Assembly: GCA_036490215.1 (NCBI GenBank)
Contig: DASXEH010000005.1
Location: 1 to 30,867, forward strand
Direction: 5' to 3'
Source: JASHSH01 sp036490215
GTDB taxonomy: Bacteria > Pseudomonadota > Alphaproteobacteria > Rhodospirillales > Magnetospirillaceae
Length of the DNA: 30,867 bases
Below, one piece after another: positions 1-7,392 of this stretch. Numbering within the stretch: position 1 is the first letter of the stretch; each line of letters begins with the position of its first letter. The position numbers were made by a program, and so were the translations under genes. A model generated the notes under the pieces. The model worked only from the letters and a program-made list of their open reading frames with translations. It had not been told where the DNA came from and did not search any database.

Positions 1-565
1 TTCCTTGACCACCCGGGCGCTCGATATCGGCTATCGTTACCTGCAGACTAGTCCGATTCTCGATCGGGCCGCCCCTTATCTCGCCGAGCTCAGCCGCCGG
101 ACGGAGGAAACAGTAAACCTAACCATCCTCGACGGGGCGGAAGTGGTGTATCTGGCCAGACACCGGGGGGTGCACTCAATCGGCGTCAACGTATTCATCG
201 GCGCCAGACTGCCGGCTTTCGCGACGGGAATCGGTCAAGTCATGCTCGCATTCCTGCCGGTACTCGACGCGACCGCGCGGCTCGATGCCCTCAAGCGCAA
301 TCAGCTCACGCCGCATACCATTACCGATCTGGCTGCGCTGCTGAAGAAGTTGCAGAGAATCCGCAAAGCAGGATACGCGGTCGAAAATCAGGAGATGTTC
401 CTTGGCGGTATCTCGATCGCAGCGCCGATCCTGACGCGCGATAATACTGCGTTGGCCGCCCTGAACGTTGCCGTGCCGACGTCCAGGTTCACCGTGGCCG
501 ATGCCGAGCGCCGTTTTGCCAACGTCCTGCTCGAAATTGCCCGCGAGATTCGCGGTCCCAACTGA
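1..565 (+). CDS. IclR-family transcriptional regulator, 5'-truncated
   Basis: The reading frame is open at the left window edge and ends at TGA 563-565, so only about 188 C-terminal residues are visible. They match the IclR effector-binding domain: an N-terminal stretch equivalent to the linker helix (TTRALDIGYRYL), then the alpha/beta core with LTILDGAEVVYLAR, the GARLPAFATGIGQVMLAF segment (the usual 'PAHATAxGKAxLA' region), the GYAVENQEMFLGGISIAAPI segment, and ALNVAVPTSRF near the end. The winged-helix DNA-binding domain must lie before position 1. The TTG at 5 is an internal codon, not a start. The gene points at the ABC-transporter operon tail to tail with 24 bp between stops, so it is the natural candidate regulator of the neighbouring catabolic genes. 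In this family a small aromatic or carboxylic acid commonly acts as effector; which one is unknown here. Confidence 0.9.
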   Translation, partial: SLTTRALDIGYRYLQTSPILDRAAPYLAELSRRTEETVNLTILDGAEVVYLARHRGVHSIGVNVFIGARLPAFATGIGQVMLAFLPVLDATARLDALKRNQLTPHTITDLAALLKKLQRIRKAGYAVENQEMFLGGISIAAPILTRDNTALAALNVAVPTSRFTVADAERRFANVLLEIAREIRGPN

Positions 566-589
566 TATCGCCTGTTCTGGTCGCTGGCG

Positions 590-1423
590 TCAGGGAAATT
601 GCCGGAATGCCAGCCGCGCCAAAAGTTGAAACGTCTTATCGACTGCCCAGCCCATCGCGCCTAGGCAGACGATGGCGACGAACTGCAGATCGGTTGCGGA
701 AATTACCTGTGCATAGCCCAGCAGATATCCCAGGCCCCGGTCGGCGGAGGTCATTTCCGCGACGACAATCGATGCGAAGGACACGCCCATGGCGATGCGC
801 ATACCGGTCAGGATGTACGGAATCGTCGAGGGTACGACAACCAGCGCGAAAATCTGCGACGGGGTCGCACCCAGCATCCGGGCGGCCCGCAGCCGGTTGC
901 GCGGCACATCATCGACGCCGGCAATCGTATTGAGGATGGTGATGAAGAGGGTTGCGAAGGCAATCAGAAGCACCTTGGGCAGTTCGCCGATGCCGAACCA
1001 GACGACGAATGGGGTGAGCAGGGCAATCGCCGGTACGAAGCGGAAGAAGTTCACATATGGATCGAGCGCGAGACGTGCCAGACGGACGCTGCCGGCCAGC
1101 AGCCCGAGGGAGACGCCGACGGCCGCTCCCAACAGGAAGCCGGCCACGACGCGGCCGAGCGTGGCTTGCGCATGGTCCAGCAACAGACCCGAATCGATCG
1201 ACTCGATCAGCGTGTGGAATGTTCGTAACGGGGATGGCAGCAGTGCTGGCGGATAGAAGCGGCTGGCGAACTGCCAGACCAACAGGAAGACGACGATCGA
1301 ACCGCTCCAGATCGTCGGGGCCAGCGAGCGCGCCGCGCGCCGCGCCTCATCGGGGTGTCGTCTGCCGCTTGCGCGTGGCCTAGGCGCGCGTGCGGCTGCG
1401 GCGTTGGTGCCGTCAACGGGCAA
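590..1423 (-). CDS. ABC transporter permease, SsuC/TauC-like (distal copy)
   Basis: A 277-residue inner-membrane permease of the binding-protein-dependent family used by sulfonate, nitrate, taurine and pyrimidine-precursor importers. The N-terminal ~35 residues are polar and Arg/Ala-rich. Hydrophobic segments then begin at TIWSGSIVVFLLVWQ, and the cytoplasmic EAA-like loop that contacts the ATPase is recognisable around RNRLRAARMLGATPSQIF. The best start is TTG at 1423, overlapping the upstream permease stop (TGA 1415-1413) by 11 bp, which suggests translational coupling. I see no closer ATG or GTG before the first membrane segment. It is the last gene of the minus-strand operon. With the second permease at 1413-2213 it probably forms a heterodimeric channel; the two are clearly paralogous (both carry DPYVNF-R and the AEM-GLG region). 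Family certain, substrate unknown. Confidence 0.9.
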   Translation of the reverse strand: MPVDGTNAAAARAPRPRASGRRHPDEARRAARSLAPTIWSGSIVVFLLVWQFASRFYPPALLPSPLRTFHTLIESIDSGLLLDHAQATLGRVVAGFLLGAAVGVSLGLLAGSVRLARLALDPYVNFFRFVPAIALLTPFVVWFGIGELPKVLLIAFATLFITILNTIAGVDDVPRNRLRAARMLGATPSQIFALVVVPSTIPYILTGMRIAMGVSFASIVVAEMTSADRGLGYLLGYAQVISATDLQFVAIVCLGAMGWAVDKTFQLLARLAFRQFP

Positions 1424-2213
1424 GACGGTATTTCCCCAAGGTCAACCAGCTGACGAGTAGGAACGCCTTATCGACGGCGAAGCCCAGCGCGCCGAGCGTG
1501 AGGATGCCAACGAACATGGTGTCCGTCGCCATGAATTGGCGCGAACTGCTGATCAGGAATCCGAGGCCCGAGGTTGCTGCGATCATCTCGGCCGCCACCA
1601 CCGTAAGAAAGGCGCCGGCCATGGCGAGGCGCATGCCCTGGAGCGCGAAGTGGATGCAGGACGGCAACTCGACCATGAAGAACAGTTGCCTGCGGCCGGC
1701 GCCCAGCGCGCGCGCCGCGCGGATCCGGGCGAGGGGGATCGCCCCGTAGCCAGCCAGCGTATTGATCGCGACCGCAAAGACGGTGACATAGGCCACGACC
1801 GCGATCTTTGAACTCTCGCCTAGGCCGAGCCACATCGTTGCCAGTGGAATCCAGGCAATGCCGGAAATGAAGCGAAGGAAGTTCACGTAAGGATCGACGG
1901 CGAAGCGGATCAGGCGCGATGCCCCCATGAGTAGCCCGAGAATCAGCCCCAATATGCTACCCAGAGCGAAACCGGCCAGGATGCGAGCCAGGCTCGCCGC
2001 GATGTCTTCTGCGAGCGACCCATCCTCAACCAATTGCACTAGAGCAGCGAAGGTCCGGCCCGGCCCGGGGAACAGGATGGGCATCGCAAATCGGGCACTG
2101 ATCGCATACCAGGCGACGAAAAAGATGGCTATCGAGCAGGCATAGATGATGAGCGGGAGGCCGCGACCATTGCGGGGGTTCCGGTTCCGTGTCGGTGCAG
2201 TGGTCGTGGTCAA
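1413..2213 (-). CDS. ABC transporter permease, SsuC/TauC-like (proximal copy)
   Basis: An inner-membrane permease of about 266 residues, homologous to its downstream neighbour. Membrane segments include LPLIIYACSIAIFFVAWYAI, the AGFALGSILGLILGLLMG region and a C-terminal MFVGILTLGALGFAVDKAF; the EAA-type loop is IPLARIRAARALGAGRRQLF. The frame is open back to 2456, but that upstream extension lies inside the ATPase gene and encodes His/Arg-rich nonsense. The likely start is TTG at 2213-2211, which overlaps the ATPase stop as TTGA, the TTG equivalent of the usual ATGA coupling. No strong ribosome-binding site is visible, which fits reinitiation after the ATPase. It should pair with the distal permease to form the translocation pore of the importer. 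Confidence 0.88.
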   Translation of the reverse strand: MTTTTAPTRNRNPRNGRGLPLIIYACSIAIFFVAWYAISARFAMPILFPGPGRTFAALVQLVEDGSLAEDIAASLARILAGFALGSILGLILGLLMGASRLIRFAVDPYVNFLRFISGIAWIPLATMWLGLGESSKIAVVAYVTVFAVAINTLAGYGAIPLARIRAARALGAGRRQLFFMVELPSCIHFALQGMRLAMAGAFLTVVAAEMIAATSGLGFLISSSRQFMATDTMFVGILTLGALGFAVDKAFLLVSWLTLGKYRLAR

Positions 2214-2998
2214 GGTCGCGCGCTCGCTGCCCTGGCATCCTGACCGTGCGACTTGGACAGCGCCGCATGCACCCTGCCATACATCGTGCCGAACTCGGGC
2301 AAGGACCGGTCGCGTGGCCGCGCGAGCGTGACGGGAATCATCTCGGCGATCGTGGCGTCGGGACCCGGGGTCATGACACAAATCCGATCCGCCAGAAGGA
2401 TCGCCTCGGTGATGTCGTGGGTGATGAAAAGCACCGTGGGATGCGTCCGTTCCCACAAGGCCGCCAATTCGTCCTGCAGCGCTGCACGGGTCAGCGCGTC
2501 GATCGCGCCGAAGGGCTCATCCATCAGCAGGATCCGACTGGCGCAGACCATGGCGCGTGCCAATTGGATGCGTTGCTTCATCCCGCCGGATAGCTCGCTC
2601 GGCCGCTTATGGCCCTGTCCTTCCAGGCCGATCAGCTTCAGGTGTTCGATGGCAAGCTTGCGGCGTTCGCCGCGCGCCATGCCGGCGATCCTGGGGCCAA
2701 GCTCGATATTCTCGAGCGCAGTGAGCCAAGGCAGCAGCGAATCGTCCCCCTGGAAGATGACGGCGCGATCCGCCCCCGGCTTGCGGACTTCGGCACCCTC
2801 CACGATCACCCGCCCCTGGGAGGGAAACTCGAATCCAGCGACCAGGTTGAGCACGGTCGTTTTACCGCAGCCGCTGGGTCCGATCATCACGACGAATTCG
2901 CCCGGGGCGATCTCAAGGTCGAAATCGCGCAGGATGGCGAGACTTTTCCCCTTGCCCGGATAGCGAAACTCGATTCCGGACAGAGAGACATGCGACAT
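2210..2998 (-). CDS. ABC transporter ATP-binding protein, SsuB/TauB-like
   Basis: A 262-residue ATPase that energises the importer from the cytoplasmic face. All key motifs are present: Walker A GPSGCGKTT near residue 42, Q-loop in VIFQGDDSLLPW, signature LSGGMKQRIQLARA, Walker B ILLMDEPFGAID, and the switch histidine in LFITHDITEA. The Q-loop wording and the FGAID D-loop are typical of the taurine/nitrate/sulfonate class. The start is ATG at 2998, four bases after the substrate-binding-protein stop. The stop overlaps the TTG start of the next permease. It belongs to the minus-strand operon that begins with the MmgE/PrpD gene. Confidence 0.95.
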   Translation of the reverse strand: MSHVSLSGIEFRYPGKGKSLAILRDFDLEIAPGEFVVMIGPSGCGKTTVLNLVAGFEFPSQGRVIVEGAEVRKPGADRAVIFQGDDSLLPWLTALENIELGPRIAGMARGERRKLAIEHLKLIGLEGQGHKRPSELSGGMKQRIQLARAMVCASRILLMDEPFGAIDALTRAALQDELAALWERTHPTVLFITHDITEAILLADRICVMTPGPDATIAEMIPVTLARPRDRSLPEFGTMYGRVHAALSKSHGQDARAASARP

Positions 2999-3002
2999 GG
3001 GA

Positions 3003-4049
3003 TCAGAAGTCCGTGCGATCGGGGGCGACCTTTTTCATCAGTTGAGGATAGAAGAATGACTCGACGAAAGCATGGGGGTCGGAGGTCTTGATCAGCCCCT
3101 GTTTGATGGCGAAGGGTACGATATCGTGCTCGTAATGGTCGAGGTTTTCCCTGCGCAAATCGATGGTGTATTTGAGATCCGCCATCTGCTTGAGAATGTC
3201 GGGTTTCGGGGTATGCGTCACCTTCGCGATGATATCAGCGGCCTCGTCCTGATGGGTGTTGATCCAGTCGGTGGCGGCGACCAGTGCAGCCAATGTCTTT
3301 TCCGCCAACTCCGGGGTCTTCTCGATGAAATCCTTATTGAACCAATAGCCCCAGTGAAGGTTGTAGACGCCGTCGGTATCGTAACGCCACGGCACCGAGG
3401 CGGACGGCACCGTCTGGACCAGACGCGCGAGCCACGGTTCCCAGACGAAAATCGCCTGCACGTCGCCGCGCGCAATGGCAGGTATCATCTCGGGCACGGC
3501 GATATTGATCGCATCGACTTTGCCGTCGAGACCATATTTGCGGAAGAAGAGCGTCTGGTATAGCTCGCTGGTCGAACCCTTCAGGACGCCTACCTTTTTG
3601 CCGATCAGGTCCTTGGGCTCGTGAATACCGGCGGCAACGCCGGTCCCTCCGGACTTACCGGTGTAAAGGCCGGTCGCCACATAGACGATCCGCGCGCCAT
3701 CGGACACCGGCTTCAGTCCCGTCAACTCGCCGGCAGCGCCGACCTGGACGGTATTTGCCGCCGCCGCCGAGACCGACATGCCGCCCGCTTCGAAGGTCTT
3801 GTACTGGGCGTCGATGCCTTCCTTGGCGAAGAAGCCCTTTTCCACAGCGACGTAGATTTCGCCATAGGTGGCGTCGATGCCCGTGCCCAGGGTCACCTTG
3901 CCCAGTGTTTCTGAATTTGCCGAGTCGCTGGTTCCCGTGAACGCACCGGCCGCCAGGGCGACGGCAAGCAACCATTTCCTCGAGTTCCCCCAGGAACCGG
4001 ACACGAGCCGTAGCGGGAGATTTCCGATCACGCGACGATGTATCGTCAT
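3003..4049 (-). CDS. ABC transporter substrate-binding protein, NMT1/SsuA-like
   Basis: A periplasmic solute-binding protein of 348 residues. The start is ATG at 4049-4047, chosen because a strong GGAGGAG lies just upstream at 4053-4059; the frame continues to a TTG at 4061 that is itself part of that ribosome-binding site. The N-terminus has a long basic n-region, a hydrophobic WLLAVALAAGAF core and a cleavage zone around residues 40-48, consistent with Sec export. The mature part shows NMT1/SsuA-like features: GIDATYGEIYVAVEKGFFAKEGID, the glycine-rich FEAGGMSVSAAAANTVQVG, then DLIGKKVGVLKGSTSELY and QAIFVWEPW. This class binds sulfonates, nitrate, thiamine pyrimidines or aromatic and heterocyclic carboxylates. 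Next to HyuAB, a cyclic amide is an attractive guess but is not shown. Confidence 0.92.
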   Translation of the reverse strand: MTIHRRVIGNLPLRLVSGSWGNSRKWLLAVALAAGAFTGTSDSANSETLGKVTLGTGIDATYGEIYVAVEKGFFAKEGIDAQYKTFEAGGMSVSAAAANTVQVGAAGELTGLKPVSDGARIVYVATGLYTGKSGGTGVAAGIHEPKDLIGKKVGVLKGSTSELYQTLFFRKYGLDGKVDAINIAVPEMIPAIARGDVQAIFVWEPWLARLVQTVPSASVPWRYDTDGVYNLHWGYWFNKDFIEKTPELAEKTLAALVAATDWINTHQDEAADIIAKVTHTPKPDILKQMADLKYTIDLRRENLDHYEHDIVPFAIKQGLIKTSDPHAFVESFFYPQLMKKVAPDRTDF

Positions 4050-4118
4050 GCTCTCCTCCAATATGCACTCTGTTGAACCATAAGTCCCCGATCGCCAGCG
4101 CGGCCCGGCTTCATGCGA

Positions 4119-6233
4119 TCATGCGCTCGCGGCGGCTCGTCGTTCGTTTGCAACACGCGCGCGCTCGAATTGTCGGCCGACAAGTTCACCCAGTGTAAAG
4201 CCGACTCCGTCGCGCAGACCGTTGTAGCCCGCCTCGACGAGTTCGGTCGCCAACAGCCCGCGGAAACTCGCTTCCGCGACCGACAGCGGCGAACTGGCGC
4301 ACGTGTCTGGCACGGCGATGCTCAGAGACGCGGCGACATTCAGTGTCTCCCTAAGTGTCCGATGGTCGAAACCCTTCAATACGGCGCAGGCGGCCGCCGT
4401 CGCCATGACGCCCCACAGACCGACGCCGGCATATGACGCGCGCAACGTCACCGCATCCTCAAGGCTCCGCGCCAATTCGCAACCGCAGGCCACGGCGCGG
4501 ACGAGGCGAGGCTCCAGCTCGGGCGAGAGTTCGGCGAGGGTCAGCACGGCCGCTGACCCGGCAAGGCGTACGGCTGACTCCTGCGACGGCGCGACCGCGA
4601 GCGCCGCGGCGAGAGCGGCGCGCAGGGCAGCGCCCGGGGCGCCGCCGCCCTGCCAGGCGAGGCGCCCATCGGCATTGAAGTATCCACGGTCGATAGCGAC
4701 ACGCCGGCCGATGTCGATCGCCCGACGATCCGTCTCGATCGCCACTGCCGCCGCTTTCATCTCGGTGTCCGACCGGCCGTCGAGCAGCCGGTCGCAGAGC
4801 CTATCGAGATAGTCCGGCGCCGCTTCCTTTCGTCCGCCGGATGTTTTGATTTGCGCGCCAGTGGATGCCTTTGTCCCGACGGGCGGCTGCGAGAACTCGC
4901 CGAGAACCGCACGGATGTCGGGGGCACGATCGATCATCAGCAGCGCCTCGGCCAGACGATTGGCCCGCGCCGCCCCCAGGCTCGGTTCGGCCAACGACAA
5001 GAATTTTTTGAGATGGACGGAGTCGGTGAATGGCGTCGAAAAATCGCCCTGCACGTTTTTGCAGACATGACTGCGGCGACGTCCGTCACGGAACGTGATT
5101 GATACGCGCGCAGATCGCTGTTTCGAAAAGCCCGATGGAAGGGTCGAATCGCTAAAGACACGAATCTTGGAGGCGAGCCGGCGGGTATCGGGATTGGCGA
5201 GCGCCTCGGTTGCGAAAACGTCGGGCGTCAACGAGCCGTTCCGAATCAGGGCCGCAATTGCCCACGGAACCGAGTGACGGGCAGCCAACGGGCGGGTCGG
5301 CGTCTGGTCGAACAGCGCGGCGCCTTCTGGGAAAGTTCCCACCTCGATGGACTCGATATCGGTATCGCTGATCGCCTGCTCGGCCATCATTTCGGCGACG
5401 GCATCGAGCGAGGCATGGATGAAACCGCAGCAAGACCAGCGCTTATGGTAATGGAAGCCGATGGCATAGGTCTCGCCAAGCGATTCGGTGGCGCGGTCGA
5501 TATCGAATGCGCTGCCGGATAGAGCGCCGAAGACCTGGCCAACGGCATCAATCTCGACGGGCATGCCGCGCCCTGCCAGCTCAGCGGCCAGAATGCCCGA
5601 CTGGCCCCCGAACCCGTTATAGGTGTTGCGGACCGTCGCGCCCTCGAAGCGTCCGGTGAAGGCGCCGTTGTTTGTGGTCAGGACGCTGAGCTCGATCGCA
5701 GCCGCAGCGGCGCGTCCGTCCAGATTGAGCAGCCGCGCCGCGGCTGCGGCCGCACCCGGCGCCGACCAGACGCCATGCGGCATCAGTGGGCGCGCAAGAG
5801 TCGTCGCCGCGGCGAGTCGGGCGGCAACATCATAGCCGGCGACGATCGCCTCGATCAGCTGCCGGCCGTTGGCGCCCGTAGCCTCCGCTAGCGCCAGTGC
5901 CGCGGGGATGACGTAGCTGCTCGCATGACAAGACGCGAGCCGGTAGCCTCCATCGGTCTCCAGTCCGACTCCCGCGGTCCCGTTCGCGAGCGCCGCCCAG
6001 GCGGCGTCCGCGCGCGGAAAGCCGGCGCCGAGAATCGTCGCTTCGGGACGTTCGGAACTGGCCGACAGGCGATGCGCCAGGTTGCTGATCTCAGGTTCGC
6101 GAAAACCGCCGATCATGGAGCCGATATCGTCCAGCAGAATGCGGCACACGACGGCGACGAGGTCGGCGGAGAGGGACTCAAATCTCAGGTTGCTGACGAA
6201 TAGTCCCAGACGTTGGCTGATCGCTCCGCTCAT
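4119..6233 (-). CDS. MmgE/PrpD-family protein with an extra C-terminal half-domain
   Basis: A 704-residue protein, where family members are usually about 450. Residues 1-450 form a full MmgE/PrpD unit (2-methylcitrate dehydratase, cis-aconitate decarboxylase and relatives): a helical part with LANGTAGVGLETDGGYRLASCHASSYVIPAALA, then GVWSAPGAAAAAARLLNLDG, the HYHKRWSCCGFIHASLDA segment and a C-terminal domain with RHSVPWAIAALI. After a linker (451-475), residues 476-690 look like a second, diverged helical domain: GLWGVMATAAACAVLKGFDHRTLRE parallels the GVWSAPG stretch, and ASFRGLLATELVEAGYNGLRDG parallels NGFGGQSGILAAELAGRGMP. The start is ATG 6233 with GGAGGGG seven bases before it. It is first in the ABC operon, directly downstream of the palindromic operator. 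It probably dehydrates, hydrates or decarboxylates a pathway acid. The activity of the second half is unknown. Confidence 0.88.
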   Translation of the reverse strand: MSGAISQRLGLFVSNLRFESLSADLVAVVCRILLDDIGSMIGGFREPEISNLAHRLSASSERPEATILGAGFPRADAAWAALANGTAGVGLETDGGYRLASCHASSYVIPAALALAEATGANGRQLIEAIVAGYDVAARLAAATTLARPLMPHGVWSAPGAAAAAARLLNLDGRAAAAAIELSVLTTNNGAFTGRFEGATVRNTYNGFGGQSGILAAELAGRGMPVEIDAVGQVFGALSGSAFDIDRATESLGETYAIGFHYHKRWSCCGFIHASLDAVAEMMAEQAISDTDIESIEVGTFPEGAALFDQTPTRPLAARHSVPWAIAALIRNGSLTPDVFATEALANPDTRRLASKIRVFSDSTLPSGFSKQRSARVSITFRDGRRRSHVCKNVQGDFSTPFTDSVHLKKFLSLAEPSLGAARANRLAEALLMIDRAPDIRAVLGEFSQPPVGTKASTGAQIKTSGGRKEAAPDYLDRLCDRLLDGRSDTEMKAAAVAIETDRRAIDIGRRVAIDRGYFNADGRLAWQGGGAPGAALRAALAAALAVAPSQESAVRLAGSAAVLTLAELSPELEPRLVRAVACGCELARSLEDAVTLRASYAGVGLWGVMATAAACAVLKGFDHRTLRETLNVAASLSIAVPDTCASSPLSVAEASFRGLLATELVEAGYNGLRDGVGFTLGELVGRQFERARVANERRAAASA

Positions 6234-6305
6234 CGGGATGCCCCTCCCTCGCCCTGCAAATTCATCGGTCCTCGCCGCGGGTCAGCTCAAGCTTTGTGCC
6301 CAATA

Positions 6306-6324
6306 GTTATCGTATAGCGATAAC
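6306..6324. promoter_or_regulatory. Perfect 7-5-7 palindrome, candidate operator 1
   Basis: GTTATCG-TATAG-CGATAAC: two perfect 7-bp arms separated by 5 bp, in the AT-rich divergent promoter region between the MmgE/PrpD operon (minus) and the aminotransferase/hyu operon (plus). This size is typical of a dimeric regulator of the IclR or GntR type, and an IclR-family gene lies at the left end of the window. Assignment to that protein is inference. Confidence 0.65.
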
Positions 6325-6330
6325 CATATA

Positions 6331-6364
6331 TTGACATGTAATAGTTTATCGAATAGCGTTTATC
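6331..6364 (+). promoter_or_regulatory. Candidate plus-strand promoter with degenerate operator 2
   Basis: A consensus -35 hexamer TTGACA lies at 6331-6336. Seventeen bases later a weak -10 (TAGCGT, 6354-6359) lies within a second copy of the operator core. TATCGAATAGCG at 6347-6358 matches TATCGTATAGCG at 6308-6319 in 11 of 12 positions, 39 bp apart. A regulator bound to this copy would cover the presumed -10 of the plus-strand operon. The -35 is convincing; the -10 is poor, as expected if the promoter needs activation or if I have chosen the wrong hexamer. Confidence 0.5.
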
Positions 6365-6461
6365 CGTTCAATGCGATTCTTCCTAGCGAGACAGTGCTTC
6401 CGCGAAGCGGGCGCCCGGGAAACACGATGCGGCAAATATCGATCGACGGGAGATGCGACTG

Positions 6462-7385
6462 ATGGCCGAAGCCATCGTCTTCCTCAATGGCAGCTATGTG
6501 CCGGAATCGGCGGCGAAGATTTCCATCTTCGACCGGGCGATGTCCGCTGGGGACGGCATCTACGATGTTGCCCGATCGTTTGGACACCGGGCGAACAGGT
6601 TGCGCGAGCATTGCGAGCGGTTCGTGCGATCGTCGATCTATACGCGGATTCCGCTGCCATATGCGGCCACTGAGATGGAGGCGATCTGTCTTCGGGTATT
6701 GAACGAGAATCTGGCGGATGTTCACCGTGACGACGACCGCATGATCTGGATGATCGCCACGCGCGGCATCGATCCACCGACACGCAATCCGATGGACGCT
6801 TCGATGCCGACGGTGATGGTCTACACGCTGCCGATTCACTATCACCGGTTCGCCAAGTTCTACCGCTCCGGCGCGCATCTGATCACCGCATCCACGCGCC
6901 GGACCCCGCCCGAATGCCTGGACCCACGCGCGAAAATCACCAACAAGATGAATCACATCCAAGCGGAATTCGAAGCGAAGGCGGTCGAACGGGAGGCGTT
7001 TGCGCTGATGCTGGCGACGGATGGCTGTGTCGCCGAGGCAACCGCATCGAATCTGTTTTTTGTTCGCGACGGGCGCGTTTTCACCCCTCGTCCGCGGAAC
7101 ATCCTGCTGGGCGTCATGCGGCAGAACGTCATGGACATCGCACCCGCCGCGAATATCGACGTGGTCGAGGGGGATTACCTCCCATACGACTTGGCGCTCG
7201 CCGATGAGATGTTCATCACCACCACCAGCTTCTCGATCTTGCCGATCGGTCGCTACAACGATCGCGCGCTCGACATGGCGCCCGGACCGGTTACTGCGCG
7301 CCTGATGCGGGCCTGGAGTGACACCATCGGCGTCGATTTCGTCGCCCAGGCCGAATCGCACGCCAGTCTTGCAACAATCGGATAG
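6462..7385 (+). CDS. Class-IV PLP-dependent aminotransferase (D-amino-acid/branched-chain type)
   Basis: A fold-type IV aminotransferase of about 307 residues. N-terminal features are FLNGSYVPESAAKISIFDRAMSAGDGIYD, the usual class-IV opening. The Schiff-base lysine is in DPRAKITNKMNHIQAEFEAK (about residue 158 from this start); the spacing from Lys to the EA pair matches D-amino-acid aminotransferases rather than E. coli IlvE. The cofactor glutamate is in AEATASNLFFV, and the phosphate-binding TTTSFSILPIG follows. An ATG at 6453 is in frame, but its GGGAG abuts it; the same GGGAG is nine bases from ATG 6462, so 6462 is preferred. It is first in the plus-strand operon, followed after 7 bp by HyuA. 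It likely transaminates an amino acid released after ring opening. D- versus L-specificity cannot be read with certainty. Confidence 0.88.
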   Translation: MAEAIVFLNGSYVPESAAKISIFDRAMSAGDGIYDVARSFGHRANRLREHCERFVRSSIYTRIPLPYAATEMEAICLRVLNENLADVHRDDDRMIWMIATRGIDPPTRNPMDASMPTVMVYTLPIHYHRFAKFYRSGAHLITASTRRTPPECLDPRAKITNKMNHIQAEFEAKAVEREAFALMLATDGCVAEATASNLFFVRDGRVFTPRPRNILLGVMRQNVMDIAPAANIDVVEGDYLPYDLALADEMFITTTSFSILPIGRYNDRALDMAPGPVTARLMRAWSDTIGVDFVAQAESHASLATIG

Positions 7386-7392
7386 AACGCCC

